Assembly: GCA_009842675.1 (NCBI GenBank)
Contig: VYEX01000034.1
Location: 41,066-95,319, forward strand
Origin: Acidimicrobiia bacterium
GTDB taxonomy: Bacteria; Actinomycetota; Acidimicrobiia; Acidimicrobiales; Bin134
Reading direction: 5' to 3'
Length of the DNA stretch: 54,254 bases
Every line of letters begins with the position of its first letter. Position 1 is the first letter of the stretch. The position numbers and the translations under genes were made by a program. Positions 1-8,460 of this stretch are shown here, one piece after another. The notes under the pieces are model-generated. The model worked only from the letters and a program-made list of their open reading frames with translations, was not told the DNA's origin and made no database searches.

Positions 1-446
1 TCGGGTTCGTCGGGCTGATCGGGTTCGTCGGGTTCGTCGGGCTCATCAACATCATCGAGCACTGTACGGTTGGCGCACCCGCCGAATACGACCTCCATGT
101 CGATTTCGAATCGACAGCGATAGGCATTGAGCAGCGAGAGTTGGCTCTCCAAGACGCGAATGCGATGAACTACGTCCTCCACGGTGGGGGTACCGTCAAA
201 TGGGGGTGGACTCTCGACCGGTCGGGCGGGCATCCCATTCCTGCACCCTCCAGGCACGAGTTGGAGGTCAACAGCGAATCGGCATCGATAGCCGTGCAGC
301 AATCCCTCTTGTTCAACAATCAGATTGTCTAGCTCATCGATGTCCAAAAAAGACCCGGGAGAGGCGGAAGCTGCTTGAGGCACGGCCACCATGGAGGCGG
401 CCAAAACCAGAGCAACGACGAGCGCCGTCCGCCACGCTTTAGCCAT
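1..446 (-). CDS. Secreted two-repeat protein with acidic tail, 3' end beyond window
   Basis: An open minus-strand frame starts at the ATG at 446-444 and is still open at base 1, giving at least 148 residues. It begins with a clear signal peptide (MAKAWRTALVV..., cleavage likely after AASA). Two similar units follow, each with a Leu-rich stretch, then YRCRF and a second Cys about 12 residues on (LLHGYRCRFAVDLQLVPGGC and LLNAYRCRFEIDMEVVFGGC). The visible end is a low-complexity Asp-Glu-Pro tract (DEPDEPDEPDQPDEP), typical of a wall-spanning linker. The paired cysteines suggest one disulfide per repeat. I do not recognise the family. It is divergent from the glmS-like gene. Confidence 0.7.
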   Translation of the reverse strand, partial: MAKAWRTALVVALVLAASMVAVPQAASASPGSFLDIDELDNLIVEQEGLLHGYRCRFAVDLQLVPGGCRNGMPARPVESPPPFDGTPTVEDVVHRIRVLESQLSLLNAYRCRFEIDMEVVFGGCANRTVLDDVDEPDEPDEPDQPDEP

Positions 447-617
447 TATGTGCAGCCTATATTCGCTGACGTAACGATGTAGTGCATCCCAAAGTGTTCG
501 CAAGCAATGGCTGAAAGTAGCCAGGCAGCACCTATTGCCTACAACTCAGGCTGCGGCATTTGACTCGATCAGTACCCGGCAGGTCATTTCGCGAACTGCC
601 AACTAGCCTTGGGGGAG

Positions 618-3600
618 ATGTGCGGCATAGTCGCGGTAGTACGGCGCTACTCACCGCGTGTTCCCCCGACCTCGGACGAGGTTCTCGACCTCTTGAGTCC
701 GGTGGTTGTTTCCTTGCGCGATTTGGGTGGCAACCACGATCTGGCGACGCGCATCGGTGAATCCGCCGGGAAGCTGATTCAGGCGGATCGCCTGCTCCAG
801 GGGACTGCCGGGCTCCAAGCGTTGCTGGGGGAAAGGCCGCTGCGGGCCACCATTCGGGCAACGCTGAGCGAAATCGACCGATTGATCGGCGCACTGGAAG
901 CCGATCTCGATCAGTCGGCCGGCGACCGAGCTTCTGAGGCAGTCAACGCCGCCCTGATCCAAATGAAGGACGCAGTGTGGGCCATCGGCAACGATCGTTT
1001 GAACACCGCCGACGCGGTGGCTGAGTTGGCCGGCCCCTCCCCCGCCCAGTCCGCCCTGGGCGTGTTCTCTTCGGTGCAGATCGCCCTGTCGGCACTTGAC
1101 CGCCTGGAGGTCCGAGGCCGAGACTCGGCTGGCCTCCATTTGCTGGTTAGCGACCACGGGCTTGACCCAGCGGCACCGGCGGTGTCCGCCGCTTTGGCCG
1201 AGCGAGCAGCCGATCCGCTGTTTCGCTCAGGATCGGTGCGATGGGCCGATGACTGCCTGAGCTTTGTCTACAAAGCAGCGGCAGAGATCGGCGAACTTGG
1301 TGATAACACTGCGGCCCTGCGAGCCGCCATCGCCGCAGACGAGCTCCTGGCCGCCGCTCTGGAAGATGAGGGGGCAAATGCGGCGGTCATCGGCCACACC
1401 CGCTGGGCCAGCGTGGGCATGATCAACGAAGCCAATGCCCATCCGCTCAACTCCGAGCTGTCCGCTGACTCGGTACAGCCCTACGCCATCGGCGTACTGA
1501 ACGGCGATGTCGACAATCACACCGATCTGGTCGCCCACCACAACCTGGCCTTGGACCCCGGCATCACCACCGACGCCAAGGTCATCCCCGCCCTGTGGTC
1601 CTCTCGCTTGGACCCCTCGGCCAGCGCCGACGCCACCGTCGACGCCTTCCGGCGCACAATGACCGACCTCAACGGCTCGGTCGCCATAGCCGGGCAATCT
1701 GCCGCCAATCCCGGCCAACTTCTACTGGCCCTGCGGGGCAGCGGCCAGGCAATGTACATCGGCGCCGCCGAAGACGCTTACGTCGTGGCCAGTGAGCCCT
1801 ATGGCCTGGTAGAGCAGTCCAACCGCTACCTGCGCATGGACGGTGAGACCCCGTCCGACCCGGAAAACGCCGCGGCCAGCCGGGGCCAAGTCGTAGCCCT
1901 AGACCGCGACCATGCTGGAGATCTCAGCGCCATTGGTCGATTCTCCTACGACGGAACCCCGCTGCTAGTGGCGGACTCCGACATCGTCAACGCGGAGATG
2001 ACCACACGAGACGTCGACCGCCGAGGCTTCCGCCACTATCTGCTCAAAGAGATCACCGAGTCGCCCGAGTCGTTCCGCAAGACCCTTCGCGGCCGGATAG
2101 TCAGCACTGAAGGAGACCACCTCTCCCCGAGCTTGGCGGTGAAGCTGGGACCCGAGACCCTGCCCGACCAACTCCGCCAACGGCTGGCCGACCGAAGCAT
2201 TTCCGACATCATTGTCATCGGCCAAGGCACCGCCGCGGTGGCTGGCCACAGTCTGGCTCACTTCCTCCGCAATGAGTTGCCCGATCGGCAGGTCAGCTCC
2301 GTTTTGGCCACTGAGCTATCGGGGTTTGGGATGCAGGCCGACATGAGCGACACCCTGGTCATCGCCATCAGCCAGTCGGGGACCACCACCGACACCAACC
2401 GCACCGTCGATCTGGTGCGCCGGCGAGGGGCAAGCGTCATCGCCATCGTCAACCGGCGCAACAGCGACCTGTGCGACAAGGCCGATGGCGTGCTGTACAC
2501 CTCCGATGGCCGAGACGTGGAGATGAGCGTGGCCTCCACCAAGGCGTTCTACGCCCAGGTGGCCGCGGGCGTGCTGTTAGCTGTGGCCCTGGCCGACGCT
2601 GCCAACGGGGATCAGCCCGCCGACTCCCGACAGCACGGGCGGCGCCAGCAACTGCTCGCGTCGTTGCGCGATCTTCCCGAAGCGATGGCCGACGTGCTGG
2701 GCCTGCAAGACCGCATTGCCGACATCGTTCGCCGCCATGCCTTGGGGCGGACCTATTGGGCGGTGGTGGGCAATGGGCTCAACCGGGTGGCTGCCGAGGA
2801 AGTCCGCATCAAGCTCTCCGAGCTGTGCTACAAGTCCATCGCCTGCGACACCACTGAGGACAAGAAGCACATCGATCTGTCCTCAGAACCGCTCATTCTG
2901 GTGTGCGCGGCGGGGCTGTTCGATTCCACCGCCGACGACGTGGCCAAAGAGGTGGCCATCTTCCGAGCCCACAAAGCCGCTCCCATCGTGATCACCAGCG
3001 GCACTGAAGCCCGATTCGACGCCGCTGCGGAAGTGATCGCCACTCCTACAACCGCCTCACCCGAGTTGGCCTTCGTACTGGCCACCATGGTGGGCCACCT
3101 GTTCGGCTATGAATCGGCTCTGGCCATCGACGAACTGGCCCAACCGCTGCGGGAGACCCGAGCCGCTATCGAGGCCGAGGTGGCGGCCAGCGATGCCGAC
3201 ATAGACAGCCAACGCATGCTGGAGAAGCTCCGCTCACAGTTCACCCCCGCCGCCCAGCAGTTCTTCCAGGATCTGCGCCAAGGCCGCTACAACGGATGCC
3301 TCGAAGCCGGCACCGCCGCTGAGATGGCCTCGATGTACCGCTATGCGCTGGGCATCGCCCCTCTCGACGCCTACCAACTAGAGCGGGGACTGGTCGGCAC
3401 CCCCGCGGTGGTGTTGGAAGACCTCACCGCCATGCTCACCGTGGCCGTCGGCGAGCTGACCCGACCGGTGGATGCCATCCGCCACCAGGCCAAGACCGTC
3501 ACCGTCGGCATTTCCCGGGCCGAGGAGTCGCTGCTCGAGCTACCGCTGGTCCGGGCGGCCCTCGACGCCGGTGCCCCCCGCCACCAGCTCAGCTATCAAA

Positions 3601-4091
3601 CCCTGCGCACCCTCACCGCACTCGATCCCGCCGTTGCCGAGGTCACCGGCTATATCCGCTATGGCATCAACGGCGATCCGGAATCGCCCAGCACCACCAT
3701 TCACGTCATCGACCGGGGCGGCATCACCGTGGGGCTGGCCTCCCGCACCGAACGCGATCCCACCCTCAGAGGCAGCAAGCACCTGGTGGCGATCGAGCGG
3801 CAAGTTCGGGCAACCCGGGGCCGATCCGACGGTCGAACCATCGTGCTGATCCCCGAAGTCAAAGACCGCCAGACCACCGGGCTCACCCTGCTGCATGTGC
3901 GATTCCAGCCCAGTCTCAGCCCAGAGACGGCTCAGCAGGTGTTAGAGGGCTACCGAAACCGGTTCGCCGCCTTGCGTGACGAGGTCACCGAGACCGAACC
4001 CGACTTCCGCCTCGACCGACTGGGCGACATCACCACCGAAGACCTCCTCCTGGAACCGGTAACCGAGCTGGCCGACCGCTGGCGTCCATGA
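618..4091 (+). CDS. Enlarged GlmS-like glutamine amidotransferase/SIS protein
   Basis: This is probably a glutamine:fructose-6-phosphate aminotransferase-type enzyme that makes glucosamine-6-phosphate for the cell wall. I chose the ATG at 618 because the N-terminal nucleophile Cys2 (MCGIVAVV) must be exposed; a TTG nine bases upstream would bury it. Glutaminase motifs RGRDSAG (about residue 166), GHTRW (259) and NGDVDNH follow. SIS1 has SQSGTTTDT and SVASTKAF (about 637). SIS2 has the KKH motif (about 750) matching the KHGPL catalytic His region. At 1157 residues it is nearly twice the usual ~610. About 140 residues are inserted after the Cys2 strand and about 300 are added after SIS2, including RPVDAIRHQAKTVTV. 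It overlaps nnr by ATGA. The exact substrate is uncertain. Confidence 0.85.
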   Translation: MCGIVAVVRRYSPRVPPTSDEVLDLLSPVVVSLRDLGGNHDLATRIGESAGKLIQADRLLQGTAGLQALLGERPLRATIRATLSEIDRLIGALEADLDQSAGDRASEAVNAALIQMKDAVWAIGNDRLNTADAVAELAGPSPAQSALGVFSSVQIALSALDRLEVRGRDSAGLHLLVSDHGLDPAAPAVSAALAERAADPLFRSGSVRWADDCLSFVYKAAAEIGELGDNTAALRAAIAADELLAAALEDEGANAAVIGHTRWASVGMINEANAHPLNSELSADSVQPYAIGVLNGDVDNHTDLVAHHNLALDPGITTDAKVIPALWSSRLDPSASADATVDAFRRTMTDLNGSVAIAGQSAANPGQLLLALRGSGQAMYIGAAEDAYVVASEPYGLVEQSNRYLRMDGETPSDPENAAASRGQVVALDRDHAGDLSAIGRFSYDGTPLLVADSDIVNAEMTTRDVDRRGFRHYLLKEITESPESFRKTLRGRIVSTEGDHLSPSLAVKLGPETLPDQLRQRLADRSISDIIVIGQGTAAVAGHSLAHFLRNELPDRQVSSVLATELSGFGMQADMSDTLVIAISQSGTTTDTNRTVDLVRRRGASVIAIVNRRNSDLCDKADGVLYTSDGRDVEMSVASTKAFYAQVAAGVLLAVALADAANGDQPADSRQHGRRQQLLASLRDLPEAMADVLGLQDRIADIVRRHALGRTYWAVVGNGLNRVAAEEVRIKLSELCYKSIACDTTEDKKHIDLSSEPLILVCAAGLFDSTADDVAKEVAIFRAHKAAPIVITSGTEARFDAAAEVIATPTTASPELAFVLATMVGHLFGYESALAIDELAQPLRETRAAIEAEVAASDADIDSQRMLEKLRSQFTPAAQQFFQDLRQGRYNGCLEAGTAAEMASMYRYALGIAPLDAYQLERGLVGTPAVVLEDLTAMLTVAVGELTRPVDAIRHQAKTVTVGISRAEESLLELPLVRAALDAGAPRHQLSYQTLRTLTALDPAVAEVTGYIRYGINGDPESPSTTIHVIDRGGITVGLASRTERDPTLRGSKHLVAIERQVRATRGRSDGRTIVLIPEVKDRQTTGLTLLHVRFQPSLSPETAQQVLEGYRNRFAALRDEVTETEPDFRLDRLGDITTEDLLLEPVTELADRWRP

Positions 4092-5500
4092 TCCCCATCG
4101 TCACCCCGGATGAGATGGCCGCCATCGACGCGGCCGCTCCTGAGCCGGTCGAAGTGCTGATCGAACGGGCTGGTACGGCACTGGCCCGAACCGCGCTAGG
4201 CATGCTGGGAGGTGGTTACGGCCGCCGGGTGACTGTGCTCGCCGGCAAGGGCAACAACGGCGCCGACGGACGAGCCGCCGCCCAGTGGCTGCGGCGCCGT
4301 GGTGTCCGTGTCGCCTTGATCGACGCCTCCGATACACCCGAGTCGCTGCCTCCCGCCCACCTGTCCATCGACGCCGCTTACGGCACCGGCCTGCGGCGGC
4401 CCTATGTTCCGCCTCCACCCGCGTCCGTGCCCGACGCTCCCCAACGGGCTGCTCCGATCCTGGCCGCCGACATCCCTTCTGGAGTCAACGGATTGACCGG
4501 CGAGATCCTCGGCGAACCCTGGATCGCCGACCAAACGGTTGCCTTCGGCGCCCTCAAGCCCGGCCTCGTCCTCCATCCCGGAGCTCAGCACTGCGGCCAG
4601 GTCACGGTGGCCCCCATAGGGCTCGACACCTCTTCGGCCCGCACCCACCTGATGACGGCGCACGATGTCAGCTGCTGGCTCCCCGTTCGACCCACCGAGG
4701 CTCACAAGTGGCAGACCGCCTGCTGGGTCATCGCTGGATCACCCGGCATGACCGGTGCCGCCCATTTGGCCGCCGCCGCGGCAATGAGAAGCGGATCGGG
4801 ATATGTCCGATTGAGCACGCCCGGTCTAGACGCGGCCGAGGTTCTGGCTGGCGGCACCGCCCCCACGGAAGCCGTCGGCCACCCCCTTCCCGCTGACAAC
4901 TGGGCCGATGCCATAGAGGCCGACGAGCAGTCCCGATTCAAAGCCATGGTGGTGGGACCCGGGCTGGGACGGCAATCGACGACCGTCCAATCCGTACGTG
5001 AACTGGTCGGCCGCACGCCGCTTCCCCTGGTTATCGATGGCGATGGCCTGTTCGCTCTCGGTCTTGAGGCCGAGAGAGTTCTGGCCGACCGAACCGCTCC
5101 CACCGTGCTCACCCCCCACGACGGCGAATACCGCATCCTCACCGGGGAAGCCCCCAATCCCGACCGCTTTGCCGCCGCCCGTTCACTGGCCGCGGTCACC
5201 GGGGTCCACGTCCTGCTCAAAGGCCCCACCACAGTAGTGGCCGATCCCGAAGGGACCGCCGTGGCCGTTGCCAATGGCGACGCCCGGCTGGCCACCGCCG
5301 GGACCGGCGATGTGCTGGCCGGGCTCATCTGCGGACTGCTCAGCGCCGGTGTCGAGCCGATGAAGGCCGCGGCCAGTGCGGCCTGGCTTCACGGGCAAGC
5401 AGCCACCATCCGTCCCTCCGGAGGAATGGCGGCTTCCGACCTGCTCCTGGCCCTGCCCCAAGCTTGGGAGGCTGCGACCCAGCAGAAAGCCGCGCCATGA
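4088..5500 (+). CDS. nnr: Bifunctional NAD(P)H-hydrate epimerase / ADP-dependent dehydratase
   Basis: A metabolite-repair enzyme that restores hydrated NADH and NADPH. The N-terminal epimerase half (about residues 1-200) has GKGNNGADGRAAAQWLRRRG and the Asp loop AADIPSGVNGLTGE. The C-terminal ribokinase-like dehydratase half has GPGLGR, TPHDGEY and the signature GTGDVLAGLICGLLSAG near residue 400. The length of 470 fits the fused YjeF/Nnr form. Its start overlaps the previous stop (ATGA) and its stop overlaps alr (ATGA), so the three genes are translationally coupled. Confidence 0.93.
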   Translation: MIPIVTPDEMAAIDAAAPEPVEVLIERAGTALARTALGMLGGGYGRRVTVLAGKGNNGADGRAAAQWLRRRGVRVALIDASDTPESLPPAHLSIDAAYGTGLRRPYVPPPPASVPDAPQRAAPILAADIPSGVNGLTGEILGEPWIADQTVAFGALKPGLVLHPGAQHCGQVTVAPIGLDTSSARTHLMTAHDVSCWLPVRPTEAHKWQTACWVIAGSPGMTGAAHLAAAAAMRSGSGYVRLSTPGLDAAEVLAGGTAPTEAVGHPLPADNWADAIEADEQSRFKAMVVGPGLGRQSTTVQSVRELVGRTPLPLVIDGDGLFALGLEAERVLADRTAPTVLTPHDGEYRILTGEAPNPDRFAAARSLAAVTGVHVLLKGPTTVVADPEGTAVAVANGDARLATAGTGDVLAGLICGLLSAGVEPMKAAASAAWLHGQAATIRPSGGMAASDLLLALPQAWEAATQQKAAP

Positions 5501-6606
5501 GACCGACCTGGGCCGACATCAATCTGGAGGCCATCGCCCACAACACCGGGCTGTTGGCCGAGCTGGTCCATCCCGCCGGGCTGTGCGCTGTGGTCAAAGC
5601 CGACGCCTACGGGCACGGCATGATTCCCGTGGCACGAACCGCAGTCGACGCCGGTGCCACCACACTGGCGGTGGCCCTGGTAGACGAAGGCCAGCGGCTG
5701 CGTGAAGACGGCATAGAGGTCCCCATCCTCTTGCTGTCCGAGCCCCGCCCCTACGAGTTTGCCGAAGTAGTCGAGCACCGGCTCATCCCTACCGTGTATC
5801 AAGGCGAGGGTTTGGCCGCCGCAGCCGCCGCCGCAGCCGCCGCCAAACAGCGCCTGCCCGTCCATCTCAAGGTCGACACCGGCATGGCCCGGGTCGGCGC
5901 CCCGCCCGCCGAGGTGCTGATGCTGGCCGACGCCATCGCCGAGCGCGACACCCTGGAGTTGGCTGGGGTGTGGACGCACTGCGCGGTGGCCGATGAGCCC
6001 GACAACCCATTTACCGCCTATCAGGTCGAGCAGTTCAACCATTTGCTGTCCCGGCTCAGACTCGGTGGCCACCAGGACTTCTGCCGCCACCTGGCCAACT
6101 CTGCGGTGGCCATGGCCCACCCCGCCGGCCGGTTCGACATGGTGCGCTGTGGCATCGCTCTCTACGGGATCCCTCCGTCGCCCGCCTTGGCTGACTGCCT
6201 TCCGCTTCAACCGGCCATGACAGTGCGCACCGAGGTGGCCATGGTCAAGACCATCGCCGCCGGCACACCGGTGTCCTACGGCCACCACTACTTCGCCCCT
6301 TCCGACACCCAACTGGCCACCATCCCCATCGGCTACGCCGACGGCTGGACCCGACGATTGGGAACTAGTGGCGGCGAAGTGCTGATCGGCGGTCGTCGAC
6401 GGCCCATCGCCGGCGTCGTGACGATGGACCAAACCATGGTGGACTGCGGTCTCGATCACCCTGTGTCGCCCGGCGACGAGGTGATCCTGCTGGGTCGCCA
6501 GGGCGACGAAGAGATCACTGCCACCGAGACAGCCCAGCGCCTCGACACCATCGCTTACGAAATCGTCTGCCAATTCGGCCGACGAGTCCCTCTCCGCTTT
6601 ACGTAA
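5497..6606 (+). CDS. alr: Alanine racemase
   Basis: A PLP enzyme that interconverts L- and D-alanine for peptidoglycan. The PLP lysine lies in AVVKADAYGHG near residue 35, and the second catalytic Tyr region is VSYGHHYF...PIGYADGW. The ATG at 5497 inside the ATGA overlap with nnr gives 369 residues, the usual size, and begins MRPTWADINLEAIAHN as the family does; longer upstream starts are unlikely. A ten-residue Ala run at 5817-5847 is a lineage-specific loop. Last gene of the glmS-like/nnr/alr operon. Confidence 0.95.
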   Translation: MRPTWADINLEAIAHNTGLLAELVHPAGLCAVVKADAYGHGMIPVARTAVDAGATTLAVALVDEGQRLREDGIEVPILLLSEPRPYEFAEVVEHRLIPTVYQGEGLAAAAAAAAAAKQRLPVHLKVDTGMARVGAPPAEVLMLADAIAERDTLELAGVWTHCAVADEPDNPFTAYQVEQFNHLLSRLRLGGHQDFCRHLANSAVAMAHPAGRFDMVRCGIALYGIPPSPALADCLPLQPAMTVRTEVAMVKTIAAGTPVSYGHHYFAPSDTQLATIPIGYADGWTRRLGTSGGEVLIGGRRRPIAGVVTMDQTMVDCGLDHPVSPGDEVILLGRQGDEEITATETAQRLDTIAYEIVCQFGRRVPLRFT

Positions 6607-6625
6607 CCCGCCGCCTGGTCAAGCC

Positions 6626-7489
6626 CTACCGAGACGGCGGTATCGCTTGAGGCAGCCCCACGGTGTACTCGGGATTGGTCTCGTTCAGCATCGACTCGGT
6701 GCGGGCTGCGATCCTCTCCTTGAAATCGGGATGCGGGAAGATCCAGAACTTGTCGTCGCGTACCGCGTCGAACACCATCTCTGGGATCATCGTCGGGTCG
6801 GTACCCTCATCGATGGCGTTGATCAGAGCCTTGTGGAAGGCGGCGGCTTCGGCGTCGGCCGACATCGGACCGCAGGTGTCGTCGTAGGTGTCGGGGCGGT
6901 TGCGCTCGGCCCGAAAGATGCCGGTGGCCACGGGGCCAGGACACAAACACGATACGCCGATCGGTGCTCCGATCATGTCGAGCTCCCGATGGAGCGACTC
7001 AGCAATGGCCACCGCCCCGTACTTCGAGGTGGAGTAAGGGCCGAGCAGCCCTCCGGCGGTGAGGCCGCCCACCGAGGCGGTGATCACCACATGGCCGTCT
7101 TCGCCCTTCTCCAGCATCCGGGGCACGAAGCTGCGCACACCATGGATCACCCCCCACAGGTTCACGTCCAGCACCCAGCGCCAGTCGTCCACCGTGTTCT
7201 CCCAGGTGAAACCACCGGTGAGCACTCCAGCGTTGAGATGCACCAGGTGAATGCCACCGAAGCGCTCCAGAGCGGCGTTGGCCAGGGCCTCGTTGGCATC
7301 GGGGCTGGTCACATCAGTCAGCATGAGCTGGGCGTTCTCCAATCCGCCGACGGTCTCGGCCAGCCCGGCTTCGTCGATGTCGCCAGCGAGAACGTGCATA
7401 CCCTCAGAGGCCGCCTTGCGCACCATGGCCCGTCCCATGCCGCTGGCCGCTCCGGTGATCACCGCCACCTTCCCAGCCAATTCCTTCAT
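6626..7489 (-). CDS. SDR family NAD(P)-dependent oxidoreductase
   Basis: A classical short-chain dehydrogenase/reductase of 287 residues. It shows the cofactor motif TGAASGMG, the LNAG motif, the active-site Ser in VITASVGG and YSTSK. The ATG at 7489 is preceded by AGGGGG seven bases upstream, so I prefer it to the upstream start. The substrate cannot be told. It converges on alr and is the last gene of a minus-strand block inserted into the conserved alr-tsaE order. The P1-type peptidase gene upstream on the same strand is only 23 bases away. Confidence 0.88.
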   Translation of the reverse strand: MKELAGKVAVITGAASGMGRAMVRKAASEGMHVLAGDIDEAGLAETVGGLENAQLMLTDVTSPDANEALANAALERFGGIHLVHLNAGVLTGGFTWENTVDDWRWVLDVNLWGVIHGVRSFVPRMLEKGEDGHVVITASVGGLTAGGLLGPYSTSKYGAVAIAESLHRELDMIGAPIGVSCLCPGPVATGIFRAERNRPDTYDDTCGPMSADAEAAAFHKALINAIDEGTDPTMIPEMVFDAVRDDKFWIFPHPDFKERIAARTESMLNETNPEYTVGLPQAIPPSR

Positions 7490-7512
7490 GTCAACCCCCT
7501 TCGTGGTTGTAT

Positions 7513-8406
7513 TCAAGCGCCAACATCATGGCCCACCGAGCGGATGGCTGTCTCCACCGCGGTGGCGGCCATCAGGCGAACCAGTCCAACATCAGCTTCT
7601 TCTTGGCCGGTGGCCCCCACCACCAATGCGTCCCCATCGCCGTCGGTGTGAGCCGGCAGCAGCGCTCGGGCCATCCCGCTGTGGCCGCTGCGAGCCACCC
7701 GGAAGCAATCCGCCTTATCAAGCATCGCATTGGTGGCGATGACCCCGATGGTGGTGTTGGTGTGCGCCTCGTTGCCGTTGCTGTCAGCGAACGGATCGGC
7801 AGACTGGTGCTCGTAGGTTCCGTCGATCAGCGCACGTTGTACGGCTCCGTCGTCGATTTCCCCCGCTGCGTTCACCGCCACCAGCGCTCCCACCACCACA
7901 TTGTCTACTCGGAGCAGGGCGCCACCCAGCCCGCCGTTCACGCGGTTCTCCGCTCCCCGCCACTTGTTCATGGTCGCCCCGGTGCCCGCTCCAACCCGCC
8001 CCAGCGCGGGAAACTCATCGCGGGCCGCGTGGGCGGCGGCGTAACCGGCATCGGGCCCGGGGCGCACCGATCTGTCGCCTTCAGTCAGGTCGTAGAGCGA
8101 CATGCCCACCACGATGGGCACCCGGCCACCCCGGGTTTCAAACCCTCGGCCTTGATCCTCGCACCACTGCATCACCCCGTCGGCTGCCGCCAAACCAAAC
8201 GCCGAGCCCCCCGAGAGCACCACCGCGTCGACTTGGCTCACCGTCCGCTCCGGAGCCAACAGGGCAAAATCCCTGGTCGCCGGCGCGCCGCCGCGAATCT
8301 CCCCTGAGGCCGTGGTCCCTTCAGGAAACACCACCACCGTGCAGCCTGTACGGGCTGCCTCGTCGGTCCAGTGCCCTACCAGCACGCCCCCTCCAACTCC
8401 CAACAT
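7513..8406 (-). CDS. P1 family peptidase homologue (DmpA/Rv1333-like), nucleophile missing
   Basis: It resembles the P1/S58 N-terminal-nucleophile aminopeptidases, which self-cleave before a Ser or Thr. Visible family blocks are CTVVVFPEGTTASGEIRGGAPATRD, SGGSAFGLAAADGVMQW, VGAGTGA, GALVAVNAAG and NTTIGVIATNA. In the self-cleavage segment, homologues I know read GGVGTAS or a close variant. Here it reads GGLGGALLRV, with Gly where the nucleophile belongs (codons at 7921-7926). If that alignment is right it is uncleaved and may not be a peptidase. Start is the ATG at 8406; a GTG directly before it is an alternative. Confidence 0.8.
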   Translation of the reverse strand: MLGVGGGVLVGHWTDEAARTGCTVVVFPEGTTASGEIRGGAPATRDFALLAPERTVSQVDAVVLSGGSAFGLAAADGVMQWCEDQGRGFETRGGRVPIVVGMSLYDLTEGDRSVRPGPDAGYAAAHAARDEFPALGRVGAGTGATMNKWRGAENRVNGGLGGALLRVDNVVVGALVAVNAAGEIDDGAVQRALIDGTYEHQSADPFADSNGNEAHTNTTIGVIATNAMLDKADCFRVARSGHSGMARALLPAHTDGDGDALVVGATGQEEADVGLVRLMAATAVETAIRSVGHDVGA

Positions 8407-8460
8407 CACCGCCGACGGTACCGCACCCTCACTGAACCGCGCATCGACTCGCGAGCCGGA

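Noticed and set aside
1..60. TCGTCGGGTTCGTCGGGCT-type tandem repeat at the window start
   Set aside because: It is the reverse of codons for the Asp-Glu-Pro tail of the secreted protein, so it is coding low complexity and not a DNA repeat element.
1227..1718. Antisense frames of 100-170 codons within the glmS-like gene
   Set aside because: GC-rich third-position effects create such frames throughout the window; none has a ribosome site or recognisable motif.
5817..5847. GCC/GCA run as a possible unstable repeat
   Set aside because: It encodes an alanine loop in alr and is only about 30 bases long.
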